Origin: Desulfovibrio sp. MES5
GTDB lineage: Bacteria > Desulfobacterota > Desulfovibrionia > Desulfovibrionales > Desulfovibrionaceae
Assembly: GCF_002237645.1 (NCBI RefSeq)
Contig: NZ_MJUZ01000013.1
Span: 1-64,000, forward strand
Direction of reading: 5' to 3'
DNA length: 64,000 nucleotides
Every line of letters begins with the position of its first letter. The first letter of the stretch is position 1. The translations under genes were made by a program, and so were the position numbers. This document shows positions 24,268 through 33,411 of the stretch, one piece after another. A model generated the notes under the pieces. That model was not told where the DNA came from. It made no database searches and saw nothing but the letters and a program-made list of their open reading frames with translations.

Positions 24268-26379
24268 ATGTATAACGGACTCTATATCACAGCCACCGGT
24301 CCCATGACGGGCAAAAGCGCTATCGCACTGGGAGCCATGCAGCTGCTCAGCCGCAGCATGCGCAACGTGGCGTTCTTCCGTCCCATCATCAATGAACCGG
24401 TATGGGACGACCGGGACCCGGACATCCATCTGATGATCGAGTACTTCAAGATCAAGATGGATTATGCCGACACCTTCGCCTACACCCAGCGTGAAGCACG
24501 CCAGATCATCAACCAGGGTTCGCGCAACCTGCTCATCGAGAACATTATCCAGAAGTATAAAAAACTGCTGGAAACTTTTGACTTTGTTCTCTGCGTGGGT
24601 ACGGACTTTCTGGCCAAGGACCCGGTGTTCGAGTTCGACCTTAATGCCGAAATCGCCGCCAACCTGGGCACGCCCGTCATTCTTGTGACCAGCGGGCAAA
24701 AAGCCACGGCAGAAGACATTCGCGAGTCTCTCCAGATCACCATGGACAGCCTTGCCCCTTTTTCACTGGATGTGGTGGCCACCATCATCAACCGCCGCAA
24801 CCTCACCCAGACCGAGCTTGACGAACTGCGCACCCATTTCAGCACGGACGAGCGCAAGGCTCTTATCTACGCCGTGCCCAACGAGCCCACCATCGGCCAG
24901 CCCACCATGGGCGACGTGAAAAAGGGCCTTGACGCGGAAGTGCTGTTTGGCGAGAACCGCCTGGACGCCCTGGTGGACGACTACCTCATCGCGGCCATGC
25001 ATGTGAACAACGTGCTGCCCTACATCGCCAAGGACCAGCTTATCGTGACCCCCGGCGACCGCGCCGACGTGCTGCTGGCGGCCATTGCCTCGCGCCTTAC
25101 CTCCTCCACGCCGGACATCGCGGGCGTGCTGCTCACCGGCGGCATCCGCCCGGCCGAGGAAGTCTGCAAATTTATTGAAGGCTGGACGGCCTCTCCCCTG
25201 CCCATCCTGCTGACCAAGGGCCACACCTACAATACCATGCTGGCCCTGCAGGAACTCATCGCTCCCATCGAGCCCGGCAATGTCCGCAAGATCAACACCG
25301 TGCTGGGCCTGTTTGAGCAGCACGTCAATGGCAAGGAGATCGCCAGCCGCATTGTGAGCAAACGCAGCGCGCGCATTACCCCAATGATGTTCGAGTTCGA
25401 GCTTATCGAACGGGCCAAGGCCAACAGAATGCGCATCGTTCTTGCCGAAGGCACTGAAGAACGCATCCTCCGCGCCACCGACATCCTGCTGCGCCGTGAC
25501 GTGGCCCATATCACCCTGCTGGGCGATGTGGACGAAATACGCGCCAAGGCCAAAATTCTGGGTCTGGACATCGACAAGGCCACCCTTATCGATCCCATCA
25601 AATCCGAAAAGTTTGAAGAATACGCCAATACTTACTACGAACTGCGCAAGAAAAAGGGCATCACGCCGGAACAGGCCCGCGACACCATGGCGGACGCCAC
25701 CTATTACGGCACAATGATGGTCAAGCTTGACGATGCCGACGGCATGGTGTCCGGCGCGGTCAACACCACGGCCCACACCATCCGCCCGGCTTTTGAGTTT
25801 GTGAAGACCAAGCCCAACTTCTCCGTTGTGTCCTCGGTCTTTCTCATGTGCCTCAAAGACCGCGTGCTGGTCTTTGGCGACTGCGCCGTCAATCCCAATC
25901 CCACAGCGCAGCAACTGGCTGAAATCGCCATTGCCTCAGCCCACACGGCCGCAGTTTTCGGCATTGAGCCCCGCGTGGCCATGCTTTCATACTCCACCGG
26001 CACGTCCGGCAAGGGCGCGGATGTGGACATTGTGGTGGAAGCCACCCGCATCGCCAAGGAAATGGCCCCCGAACTCGCGCTGGAAGGCCCCCTGCAGTAC
26101 GACGCCGCCATCGACCCCAGCGTGGCCAAAACCAAAATGCCCGACAGCCAGGTGGCCGGAAAGGCGACCGTTTTCATCTTCCCCGATCTCAACACGGGCA
26201 ACAATACCTACAAGGCCGTACAGCGCGCGGCTGGCGCGGTGGCCATCGGCCCCGTGCTTCAGGGCCTCAACAAGCCTGTGAATGACCTGTCGCGCGGCTG
26301 CACCGTGCCCGACATTGTAAATACTGTGGCCATTACGGCTGTTCAGGCCGCCGCCGAAAAAAAGGCGACGGGCCAGTAG
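24268..26379 (+). CDS. pta: Phosphate acetyltransferase (long form)
   Basis: The 703-residue enzyme turns acetyl-CoA and phosphate into acetyl phosphate. The start at 24268 follows AGGGGAAG; the frame is open further upstream, across the por terminator, but shows no family features there. Residues 1-210 form the P-loop, dethiobiotin synthetase-like domain (ATGPMTGKSA near residue 9); 220-330 a DRTGG-type domain; and 380-700 the catalytic PTA/PTB domain, with NTTAHTIRPAFEFVKT, MLSYSTGTSGKGADVD and VFIFPDLNTGNNTYKAVQR. The long three-domain form is allosteric in other bacteria. It is followed after 69 bases by ackA. Confidence 0.96.
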   Translation: MYNGLYITATGPMTGKSAIALGAMQLLSRSMRNVAFFRPIINEPVWDDRDPDIHLMIEYFKIKMDYADTFAYTQREARQIINQGSRNLLIENIIQKYKKLLETFDFVLCVGTDFLAKDPVFEFDLNAEIAANLGTPVILVTSGQKATAEDIRESLQITMDSLAPFSLDVVATIINRRNLTQTELDELRTHFSTDERKALIYAVPNEPTIGQPTMGDVKKGLDAEVLFGENRLDALVDDYLIAAMHVNNVLPYIAKDQLIVTPGDRADVLLAAIASRLTSSTPDIAGVLLTGGIRPAEEVCKFIEGWTASPLPILLTKGHTYNTMLALQELIAPIEPGNVRKINTVLGLFEQHVNGKEIASRIVSKRSARITPMMFEFELIERAKANRMRIVLAEGTEERILRATDILLRRDVAHITLLGDVDEIRAKAKILGLDIDKATLIDPIKSEKFEEYANTYYELRKKKGITPEQARDTMADATYYGTMMVKLDDADGMVSGAVNTTAHTIRPAFEFVKTKPNFSVVSSVFLMCLKDRVLVFGDCAVNPNPTAQQLAEIAIASAHTAAVFGIEPRVAMLSYSTGTSGKGADVDIVVEATRIAKEMAPELALEGPLQYDAAIDPSVAKTKMPDSQVAGKATVFIFPDLNTGNNTYKAVQRAAGAVAIGPVLQGLNKPVNDLSRGCTVPDIVNTVAITAVQAAAEKKATGQ

Positions 26380-26448
26380 CCGCCAACCGTGTTACTGCCG
26401 GGGGCGGGCCGCCGCCCCCCGGCGCTGCCAACAAGAAAAGGAATACAC

Positions 26449-27660
26449 ATGAAAATCCTGGTCATCAATGCGGGCTCCTCGTCCTGCAAGTACCAACTGC
26501 TGGAAATGGATACCCACGCCGTCCTCTGCTCCGGCATCGCCGAACGCATCGGACAGGATGGAGGCCGCCTGACCCACAAGATCGCCCCTGACACGGACAA
26601 GGAAGAAAAGATCGTCCGCACGGCGCATTTTCCCACCCACGTCGAGGCCATGGAGCTGGTCATCTCCCTCCTTACCGACGCTGAAAAAGGCGTTATCAAG
26701 GACAAGAGCGAGATTGCCGGTATCGGCCACCGTGTGCTGCACGGCGGCGAAGCCGTCAGCGACCCCGTGCTTGTGGACGAGCGCGTGAAAGAAATCGTGC
26801 GCGAATGCTCGGTGCTTGGCCCCCTGCACAACCCCGCCAACCTCATGGGCATTGAAGTTGCTGAAAAGCTCTTCCCCGGCGTGCCCAATGTGGGCGTGTT
26901 CGACACCGAGTTCGGCATGGGCATGCCCAAGGAAGCCTTCATGTACGCTCTGCCCTACGAGCTGTATGAAGACCTGCGCATCCGCCGCTACGGCTTCCAC
27001 GGCACTTCGCACAAGTACATCGCTGGCGCCACTGCCAAGTACCTTGGCAAGCCCCTCAGCGAACTGCGCTCCATCACCATGCACCTTGGCAACGGTTCGT
27101 CCATGAGCTGCGTGAAAAACGGCAAGTGCTTCGACACCAGCATGGGCCTCACCCCCCTGGAAGGCCTCATCATGGGCACGCGCTGCGGCAGCATTGACCC
27201 CGCCATCGTGCCTTTTGTGATGGAAAAGAAGGGCCTTACCCCCGAGCAGATGGACACGCTCATGAACAAGCAGTCCGGCCTGCTGGGCCTGTGCGGCTTT
27301 ACCGACATGCGCGACGTGCACGCCGAAGTGGAAAAGGGCAACGAGCGCGCCGCTCTGGCTCTTCATATGCTGACGCGCAGCATCAAGAAGATTCTTGGTT
27401 CCTACTACTTCCTGCTCGACGGCAACGTCGACGCGCTGGTCTTTACCGCCGGCATTGGCGAAAATGACGACATCGTGCGCGCCGGAGTGTGCGCCGGGCT
27501 CGAACACATGGGCATCAAGATCGACGCCAAGGAAAACGGCATCCGCAAACCCGGCGCGCGCGCCATCTCCACGCCGGACAGCACCGTGCCCGTTCTCATT
27601 ATTCCCACCAATGAAGAACTGCAAATCGCCATGGCCACTGTGGAAGTGCTGGAAAAATAA
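26449..27660 (+). CDS. ackA: Acetate kinase
   Basis: The 403-residue enzyme transfers the phosphate of acetyl phosphate to ADP, yielding ATP and acetate. The start MKILVINAGSSSCKYQL is the family's canonical beginning and follows AAAGGA; the longer frame upstream is non-coding. Visible ASKHA-fold motifs are NAGSSSCKY near residue 7, GIGHRVLHGGE near 90, RYGFHGTSHKYI with the catalytic-region His near 180, HLGNGSSM near 208 and VFTAGIGEND near 330. Length is normal. With por and pta it completes substrate-level phosphorylation from pyruvate. A GC-rich hairpin near 26397-26420 lies between pta and ackA. Confidence 0.97.
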   Translation: MKILVINAGSSSCKYQLLEMDTHAVLCSGIAERIGQDGGRLTHKIAPDTDKEEKIVRTAHFPTHVEAMELVISLLTDAEKGVIKDKSEIAGIGHRVLHGGEAVSDPVLVDERVKEIVRECSVLGPLHNPANLMGIEVAEKLFPGVPNVGVFDTEFGMGMPKEAFMYALPYELYEDLRIRRYGFHGTSHKYIAGATAKYLGKPLSELRSITMHLGNGSSMSCVKNGKCFDTSMGLTPLEGLIMGTRCGSIDPAIVPFVMEKKGLTPEQMDTLMNKQSGLLGLCGFTDMRDVHAEVEKGNERAALALHMLTRSIKKILGSYYFLLDGNVDALVFTAGIGENDDIVRAGVCAGLEHMGIKIDAKENGIRKPGARAISTPDSTVPVLIIPTNEELQIAMATVEVLEK

Positions 27661-27730
27661 TTCCCGCACACCGGCTACGCCTGCTGTACCGGAGCAGACC
27701 AACTGAAGCGCTCCGGTCCCCATATATTGA

Positions 27731-27756
27731 AGGCCGCCCCAAAAGGGCGGCCTTTT
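27731..27756 (+). terminator. Rho-independent terminator after ackA
   Basis: AGGCCGCCC (27731-27739) and GGGCGGCCT (27745-27753) form a perfect stem with a short A-rich loop, followed by a T-run. It closes the pta-ackA unit. Confidence 0.9.
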
Positions 27757-27943
27757 TGCTGGGTACGCCGCAGAGGCAGCCCTTGCCGCGTCTGTCCGGC
27801 ACGCGACGATTCACTTCCTCAAAAATATCTGCCATCAGGCTTTCTGGACAGCGCTCCCACAAGCGCATATTTACAGACAAAATCTATCACCAAAAAATGC
27901 GCTCACAGCGCAGGCATCCGCGCCCGCGCGCCGGGAGAACCAG

Positions 27944-29104
27944 ATGAGACGATTGCACAGGGACTTTTCCACTACCGCCGCCGTGGCGGGCATGCTGGCG
28001 GTTATTGTGTCCTACGCGGGTTCGGCGGTGCTTATTTTTCAGGCGGCCAGGCTGGCGGGCCTTTCAGACGAACTGACGACCTCGTGGATATGGGCGGTAT
28101 CCATCGGCAGCGGCCTTTCGGGTCTGCTGCTCAGCTGGAAGATGCGCATACCCGTCATCACGGCCTGGTCAACCCCGGGCGCGGCCCTGCTCATCACCAT
28201 GCTGCCGGGCATCCCCTTTGCGCAGGCCGTGGGCGCTTACATCGTCAGCGCCGTCATCATCACCGTCATCGGGCTTACAGGCTCCCTGGACGTCATCATG
28301 CGGCGCATACCCATTGCCGTGAGTTCAGGCATGTTCGCCGGAATCCTGTTCAGCTTCGGGGCAAAGGTCTTCACGTCGGTTGCGGCGTCGCCGTTGCTTG
28401 GCCTGTCCATGCTGCTCTGCTTTATGCTGTTCCGCAGGATATGCCCCCGTTACGCCATTGCCGCGGTTCTTGTGTGCGGCACGGTCATTGCGGCCCTGAC
28501 GGGGATGCTGCACGTGGACACGGTGCACTTTGCCCTGGCAAGGCCGGTGTTCACCATGCCGGAGTGGTCAGCCGCCGTCATTGTCAGCATAGGGCTGCCG
28601 CTGGCCCTGGTGACGCTGACAGGCCAGTATATATCGGGCATGGCCGTGCTGCATGCCTCGGGCTACCCGGTAGTGTCCAACGGCATCATGACCGTGACGG
28701 GTATTACCTCCCTGCTGCTGGCCCCCTTTGGCTCCCACGCCATCAACCTTTCGTCACTCACCGCCGCCATCTGCACGGGGAAAGAGTCGCATGAAGACCC
28801 CGCGCGCCGCTACATTGCCGGCATGGTCTGCGGCGGCCTCTACATACTTGTGGGCTTGTCCGGCACGGCGCTGACGTCGCTTTTCGCGGCATTGCCCAGC
28901 GTATTCATTGCCGTTCTGGCGGGCCTTGCCCTCATGAGCGCTTTTGCGACGGGGCTTTACGGCGTCTTCAAGGACAGCGACAATATGGACGCAGGAGTCA
29001 TCGCCTTTCTGGCGACGGCGTCAGGCATGGAGTTTCTTGGTCTGGGCGCGCCCTTCTGGGGCCTGGCCTTCGGCACCCTCGCCTATTTTATCCTGAAAAA
29101 ATAA
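27944..29104 (+). CDS. BenE-family membrane transporter
   Basis: A 386-residue, very hydrophobic protein with about 10-12 membrane helices, matching the BenE (benzoate:H+ symporter) family. Seen motifs are WSTPGAALLI near residue 67, GMFAGILFSFG near 128, FGSHAINLSSLTAAICTGKE near 265 (a conserved BenE stretch) and a C-terminal half with FLATASGMEFLGLGAPFWGL. GGGAG lies a few bases upstream of the ATG. No aromatic-degradation genes are near, so the true substrate is open; many homologues in anaerobes are annotated only by family. The ackA terminator lies upstream and its own hairpin downstream, so it is probably transcribed alone. Confidence 0.85.
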   Translation: MRRLHRDFSTTAAVAGMLAVIVSYAGSAVLIFQAARLAGLSDELTTSWIWAVSIGSGLSGLLLSWKMRIPVITAWSTPGAALLITMLPGIPFAQAVGAYIVSAVIITVIGLTGSLDVIMRRIPIAVSSGMFAGILFSFGAKVFTSVAASPLLGLSMLLCFMLFRRICPRYAIAAVLVCGTVIAALTGMLHVDTVHFALARPVFTMPEWSAAVIVSIGLPLALVTLTGQYISGMAVLHASGYPVVSNGIMTVTGITSLLLAPFGSHAINLSSLTAAICTGKESHEDPARRYIAGMVCGGLYILVGLSGTALTSLFAALPSVFIAVLAGLALMSAFATGLYGVFKDSDNMDAGVIAFLATASGMEFLGLGAPFWGLAFGTLAYFILKK

Positions 29105-29124
29105 AGGCCGCGTAGTGCGGCCTT
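29104..29124 (+). terminator. Hairpin overlapping the end of the BenE-type gene
   Basis: AAGGCCGC (29104-29111) and GCGGCCTT (29117-29124) form an 8-bp stem with a 5-base loop immediately at the stop codon. No T-run follows. Confidence 0.5.
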
Positions 29125-29181
29125 GAACAGGTTCACAAGCAACCTGTGGTGATTCAGAGTCTGACAGAATGTGTCCAGCTA

Positions 29182-29252
29182 AATTTGCCTGGCAGGATTT
29201 GCTGGCAAGACTTGCCTGACAGGATTTATCCGAAAGGATTTGCCTGGCAGCG
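29182..29252. repeat. Short imperfect tandem repeats
   Basis: About four diverged copies of a roughly 15-base unit (TTTGCCTGGCAGGAT, CTTGCCTGACAGGAT and similar) lie in the spacer between the BenE-type gene and the convergent ABC transporter genes. No gene is seen here. Confidence 0.6.
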
Positions 29253-29342
29253 TCTCCATTTCGGCTCTTCTATTGCCAAAACGGTTCTTTTGCCAAAACT
29301 GGTTCCATTGCCCGGGTTTTTCCCTACCGGCGGCAACCCTGG

Positions 29343-30401
29343 CTATTTTTCCACCGGAAACCACAGAGGGTTAAGGAAGCGCAGATGGCAGGTTTCGCCC
29401 TCTTGCGGCCCGCTGGCATAACGCCCCTTCTGCACGCGCACCTCCTGATCACCCACCATAATCTGATAGTCGGTGACTTCACCCAGAAAGGTACGTCGCA
29501 TCACTGTTCCCGGAATCCCGCCGTCGTCAGTAAAATCTATTTCATTGGGGCGGCTGGCGACCGTACCCTGTCCAGCACTGATGATTTCATTCGCGGGCGC
29601 GCGCCCTTCAGCAAAGGGAACAGATACGCCGTCCAATATCATAGCGTTTTCAGTCACATTCATGTTTGTGAAATTTGAAAGACCAATAAAGCTGAACACA
29701 AAACGGTTTGCCGGTTTCGTATACACTTCAAGCGGCGAGGCTATCTGCTGCACGACACCATTTTTCATAATCAGGATGCGGTCTGAAAGGGCCATGGCTT
29801 CAGATTGGTCATGCGTCACATACATGATGGAGAAGCCGTAGATTTTCTGCAATTCCTTGATCTCAAAGCGCATCTCTTCGCGCAGATGCGGGTCAAGGCT
29901 TGAGAGGGGCTCGTCCAGCAGCATCACCGAAGGGTTGATGGCCAAGGCCCGCGCCAGGGCGACACGCTGCTTGCCCCCGCCAGAAAGATCCGCAGGGCTT
30001 TGGGAGGCAACGTCAAGCAGGCTCGTATGCTTCAAGGCCTGCGTGGTTCGCTTGGCAATTTCGTCCGCATTGATTTTTTTGAGGCGCAGGGGAAAAGCCA
30101 CGTTTTCAAACACGCTCATATGCGGCCACACGGCAAAGGCCTGAAAAACCATCCCGAAATTACGTTTCTCTGGCGGGAGATAATACTTCTTTTCGCTTGA
30201 TGACAAGAGTACGTCGTTGACGCTGATCTCACCCTCATCAAGGTCCTCAAAGCCCGCGACCATGCGCAATGTGGTTGTTTTTCCGCAGCCGGAAGGCCCA
30301 AGCATTGAAAAGCACTCTCCATCGCCAATCTTGAAATTGAGAGATGAAACAGCTTTAACCTTGCCAAAGTACTTGGTTACGTTTGTAAGAGTTACTGACA
30401 T
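29343..30401 (-). CDS. ABC transporter ATP-binding protein (FbpC/PotA type), first
   Basis: A 352-residue ATPase of the family that energises uptake of ferric iron, polyamines or phosphonates. It shows Walker A GPSGCGKT near residue 35, a Q-loop in FGMVFQAFAVWPHM, the signature motif as LSGGGKQR (the usual Gln after GG is Gly), Walker B VMLLDEPLSSLD and the switch His in YVTHDQSEA. Residues about 245-350 form a TOBE-type regulatory domain with SRPNEIDF and RRTFLGEVTDYQI. It starts two bases after the permease stop codon, so translation is probably coupled. It is the last gene of the minus-strand importer operon. Confidence 0.92.
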   Translation of the reverse strand: MSVTLTNVTKYFGKVKAVSSLNFKIGDGECFSMLGPSGCGKTTTLRMVAGFEDLDEGEISVNDVLLSSSEKKYYLPPEKRNFGMVFQAFAVWPHMSVFENVAFPLRLKKINADEIAKRTTQALKHTSLLDVASQSPADLSGGGKQRVALARALAINPSVMLLDEPLSSLDPHLREEMRFEIKELQKIYGFSIMYVTHDQSEAMALSDRILIMKNGVVQQIASPLEVYTKPANRFVFSFIGLSNFTNMNVTENAMILDGVSVPFAEGRAPANEIISAGQGTVASRPNEIDFTDDGGIPGTVMRRTFLGEVTDYQIMVGDQEVRVQKGRYASGPQEGETCHLRFLNPLWFPVEK

Positions 30402-30403
30402 GA

Positions 30404-32122
30404 TCAGGCCTGCTTGGTTTTGGCAAAGTGGTTGATAATCGTCTGCCCGGTCACAATCAAAATCAGGGCTATGCCAGCCAGCGCCGCAGAAGTGACGGTT
30501 TCGCCATCTTCGTTGAGCGTATAGATGGCCACGCCTATGGTTCTGCTGGTTGTGCCGTACAGCATGACGGAAACCGTCAGTTCACGCAGGGCAGGCAAAA
30601 AGATAAGAAAGAACGCAGCGACCATGCCGGGGCGAACCAGAGGCAACACAATATCACGCAATGCCTGCCACATGGATGCGCCGCAAGCCCGTGCCGCCTC
30701 TACCAGAGAATCGTGCACCTGCTCCAGGGCGGCGGAGTTTGCCTTGAGCGAAAACGCCATATATCTGGCGATGTAGGCGATGAGGATAATCCAGATCGTG
30801 TTGTAAAGATTGATGCCAAAACGCCCGCTCCAGGCCAGGATAACGCCCAGCGCGATAACTGAGCCGGGCACCGAAAACGGCAGCATCCCGAGGAATTCCA
30901 AAATCCCCTTGCCCCGCACCTTCATCTTGACGATGACATAAGAAATCATCACGCCAGAAAACATGGTTATGGTTGCCGCGCCAAGGCCGAGCCCGATACT
31001 GTTTTTGATGGCCTGCTGCGTCTGGTCCCACTCAAAAAGAACGTACTTATAGTTATCCAGCGACAGGTTCTCCCACGTAATGGGGATCCCGTAGGTTTTA
31101 AGCCCGCCAACCAGAAAGATGGTCACTGTGGGCAGTACGATGGTCAGCCCGATATAGAGCAGGCAAAAAACAAACAGCGGCGTGCGCAGGCCGCGCAGTT
31201 TGAGCTCCATTGGGCGAAAGCTCTTGCCAGCAATGATCTGGTATTTTCCTGATCCAAGAATTTTTCTCTGCAACCAGATGATGAGCGCCGCCGTAACAAC
31301 AAGAACCGATGCCAGCACTGTTCCTGTGCGGATGGAATCAAAGCTGCCCGCACTCTGGTGAATGCGCTCATAAATCAGCGTCGGGATGTTGTAGATGCCT
31401 ACTTCAATGCCAAGAACAGCCACTGTGCCAAAGTGCGCCATGGAATACAGCATGATCAGCAATGCACCGGAAAGAATGCTGGGCATCACCAGGGGCAGCG
31501 TTATCTTGCGGGTAATGGTAAAGAGCCCGGCGCCGGAAATCCGTGCAGATTCTTCCAGCGTGGGGTCCATGCGTTCCAGTGCGCCACAGACCTGAATAAA
31601 GACAAAGGGGAAAAGATACATTGTTTCGATGCCGATAATGCCGCCAAAAGAAAAAATATTGAACAAGGCGTCTTCTGCACCGGTGACGTCGCGCCACAAG
31701 CGGTTGATGTAGCCAGCGCGGGGCGAAAGCAGCATCTTCCAGGCAAGAGCGCCGATAAATGAAGGCAGCATAAAGGGCACAAGAAACATGCCCTTCATAA
31801 AGCCTTTATAGGGAATGTCCGTTCGCGTCACCAGCCAGGCAAAAAAGGTGCCCACAGCCGTGGCGCACAGGGTCACGCCGCTGGCTATGAACAGCGAGTT
31901 CAGCAGCGCCTGGTAGGTTTCGCCCTCGCTCAGGGTTTTGACCAGGTCAGCAAGGTTAAACTGGCCGTCAACAAAAAAGGCGTTAAAAAAGATGAGTGCT
32001 ACCGGCACCACAACCACAATCAAGAGGATGGCAATAGACAAAAGCAGAATGATCTCTGCCACGCCGAATGTGCGCTTTTGTTTGACTGCTTGCATAGTTT
32101 TATCCGATTTGATGCGCAGCAT
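30404..32122 (-). CDS. ABC transporter permease, two fused permease units (FbpB type)
   Basis: A 572-residue membrane protein with about 12 helices made of two BPD/MetI permease units joined in one chain, as in ferric-iron (FbpB/SfuB) and some phosphonate importers. EAA-type loops that contact the ATPases are seen twice: ESARISGAGLFTITRKITLP near residue 190 and EAARACGASMWQALRDIVLP near 490. Two ATPase genes in the same cluster could serve the two loops. An alternative start ten codons downstream (MQAVKQKRTFG) is possible, as neither has a strong ribosome binding site. It lies between the two ATPase genes; 93 bases separate it from the upstream ATPase. Confidence 0.9.
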   Translation of the reverse strand: MLRIKSDKTMQAVKQKRTFGVAEIILLLSIAILLIVVVVPVALIFFNAFFVDGQFNLADLVKTLSEGETYQALLNSLFIASGVTLCATAVGTFFAWLVTRTDIPYKGFMKGMFLVPFMLPSFIGALAWKMLLSPRAGYINRLWRDVTGAEDALFNIFSFGGIIGIETMYLFPFVFIQVCGALERMDPTLEESARISGAGLFTITRKITLPLVMPSILSGALLIMLYSMAHFGTVAVLGIEVGIYNIPTLIYERIHQSAGSFDSIRTGTVLASVLVVTAALIIWLQRKILGSGKYQIIAGKSFRPMELKLRGLRTPLFVFCLLYIGLTIVLPTVTIFLVGGLKTYGIPITWENLSLDNYKYVLFEWDQTQQAIKNSIGLGLGAATITMFSGVMISYVIVKMKVRGKGILEFLGMLPFSVPGSVIALGVILAWSGRFGINLYNTIWIILIAYIARYMAFSLKANSAALEQVHDSLVEAARACGASMWQALRDIVLPLVRPGMVAAFFLIFLPALRELTVSVMLYGTTSRTIGVAIYTLNEDGETVTSAALAGIALILIVTGQTIINHFAKTKQA

Positions 32123-32215
32123 GCCCGAAAAATTTACACCGTAACTATCGGGGATTGTAACCAGGCAGGGCTGACGCCTTTACATTGGGATACGGGGAAA
32201 GCAACGGCAGAAGTG

Positions 32216-33271
32216 CTATTTGAACCAGTGGAAATTCCGCAGGGTAAAAACGCACTCCTCGCCCTCTTTGAGCAACAAATCATTGGCCAGGGCTTCATGC
32301 GTATCTACTGCCGTGCGCACGTGCTGGCCGTCCACCTCAAGCTGATAGTCCGTGATGGCCCCAAGAAAGCTTGCCCGATGCACGGTTGCCTTTATGCCCT
32401 CGCCGCTGCGGCGTAACACCACGTCAGACGGGCGAAAGCCAATACGGCCATTGCCGGAATGCTCGCTCCCCGAAGCCATAGGAAAGCCGTATCCCTGAAA
32501 ACGCACCATTCCGCTTTCTGCCTGCACGTGCAAAAAGTTGCTCATGCCAAGAAACGAGAACACAAATTCATCGGCTGGTTCGGAAAAAAGTTCCGTCGGC
32601 GTTCCAATTTGCCGTATGACGCCGTGTTCATCCATAACAGCCATCCGGTCTGAAATGGCGAGGGCGATCTCCTGGTCGTGCGTGACATAAAGAATGGTAA
32701 CGCCAAGATTTTTTTGCAGCCTCTTGATCTCAAAGCGCATTTCTTCGCGCAGATTCGCATCAAGATTGTTGAGCGGTTCATCCAGAAGCAGCAGGGTTGG
32801 TTCCGCAACAAGGGCGCGCGCCAAAGCCACCCGCTGCTGTTGGCCCCCGGACAGCTGTGAAGGCAGCCTGTCTTCCATGCCGGAAAGATTGACGTCATCA
32901 ATGCTTTTTTGCACCAGCCTGGCCGCGTCCGCGGGGTTACGCTTTGCAATCTTGAGGGGGTAGCCGACATTCTGGCGTACGGTCATGTGCGGCCACACGG
33001 CATAGTCCTGAAAAACAACCCCAAGACTGCGCTGCTCCGGAGGCAAGGAATCGCCAGTGCCGGCATCGGCGACAACGTCGGAGCCAATAGACATGCTGCC
33101 CTGATCAAGCGACTCGAACCCGGCGATAATGCGCAGCAGCACCGTTTTGCCGCACCCGGAGGGGCCAATGAGGGTAAAGCATTCTCCATCCTTCACGGTA
33201 AGCGAAAGATTTTGCAAGACCGCGTGTTCGCCATATGATTTGGCAATATTATTAAGAGAAATTTCTGCCAT
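32216..33271 (-). CDS. ABC transporter ATP-binding protein (FbpC/PotA type), second
   Basis: A 351-residue ATPase closely similar in plan to the one at 29343, with Walker [10 protein letters not shown]-loop [12 protein letters not shown], a standard signature LSGGQQQR, Walker [12 protein letters not shown] and YVTHDQEIA. The TOBE part has [12 protein letters not shown] and [16 protein letters not shown], and the chain ends in FHWFK, like the FLNPLWFPVEK end of its partner. The two are probably paralogues. It lies between the binding-protein gene and the permease gene, 140 bases after the former. Confidence 0.92.
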   Translation of the reverse strand: MAEISLNNIAKSYGEHAVLQNLSLTVKDGECFTLIGPSGCGKTVLLRIIAGFESLDQGSMSIGSDVVADAGTGDSLPPEQRSLGVVFQDYAVWPHMTVRQNVGYPLKIAKRNPADAARLVQKSIDDVNLSGMEDRLPSQLSGGQQQRVALARALVAEPTLLLLDEPLNNLDANLREEMRFEIKRLQKNLGVTILYVTHDQEIALAISDRMAVMDEHGVIRQIGTPTELFSEPADEFVFSFLGMSNFLHVQAESGMVRFQGYGFPMASGSEHSGNGRIGFRPSDVVLRRSGEGIKATVHRASFLGAITDYQLEVDGQHVRTAVDTHEALANDLLLKEGEECVFTLRNFHWFK

Positions 33272-33411
33272 AATGATCCCTGCTTGTGTCCACGCTTTGA
33301 AAAAAGCTGAACGCGAGCACTTTTTGAAGGAGAAACAGGCGCGCGCCGCGCCGACGTTCTTTATTGCAACGCCGACGCGGCTTACAACGCCTGCATTTGG
33401 CGATGTTGGCG

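Noticed and set aside
27727..28794. A 355-codon plus-strand frame overlapping the BenE-type gene
   Set aside because: It starts in the ackA terminator and is a frame-shifted reading of the transporter gene, which has clear membrane helices in the other frame.
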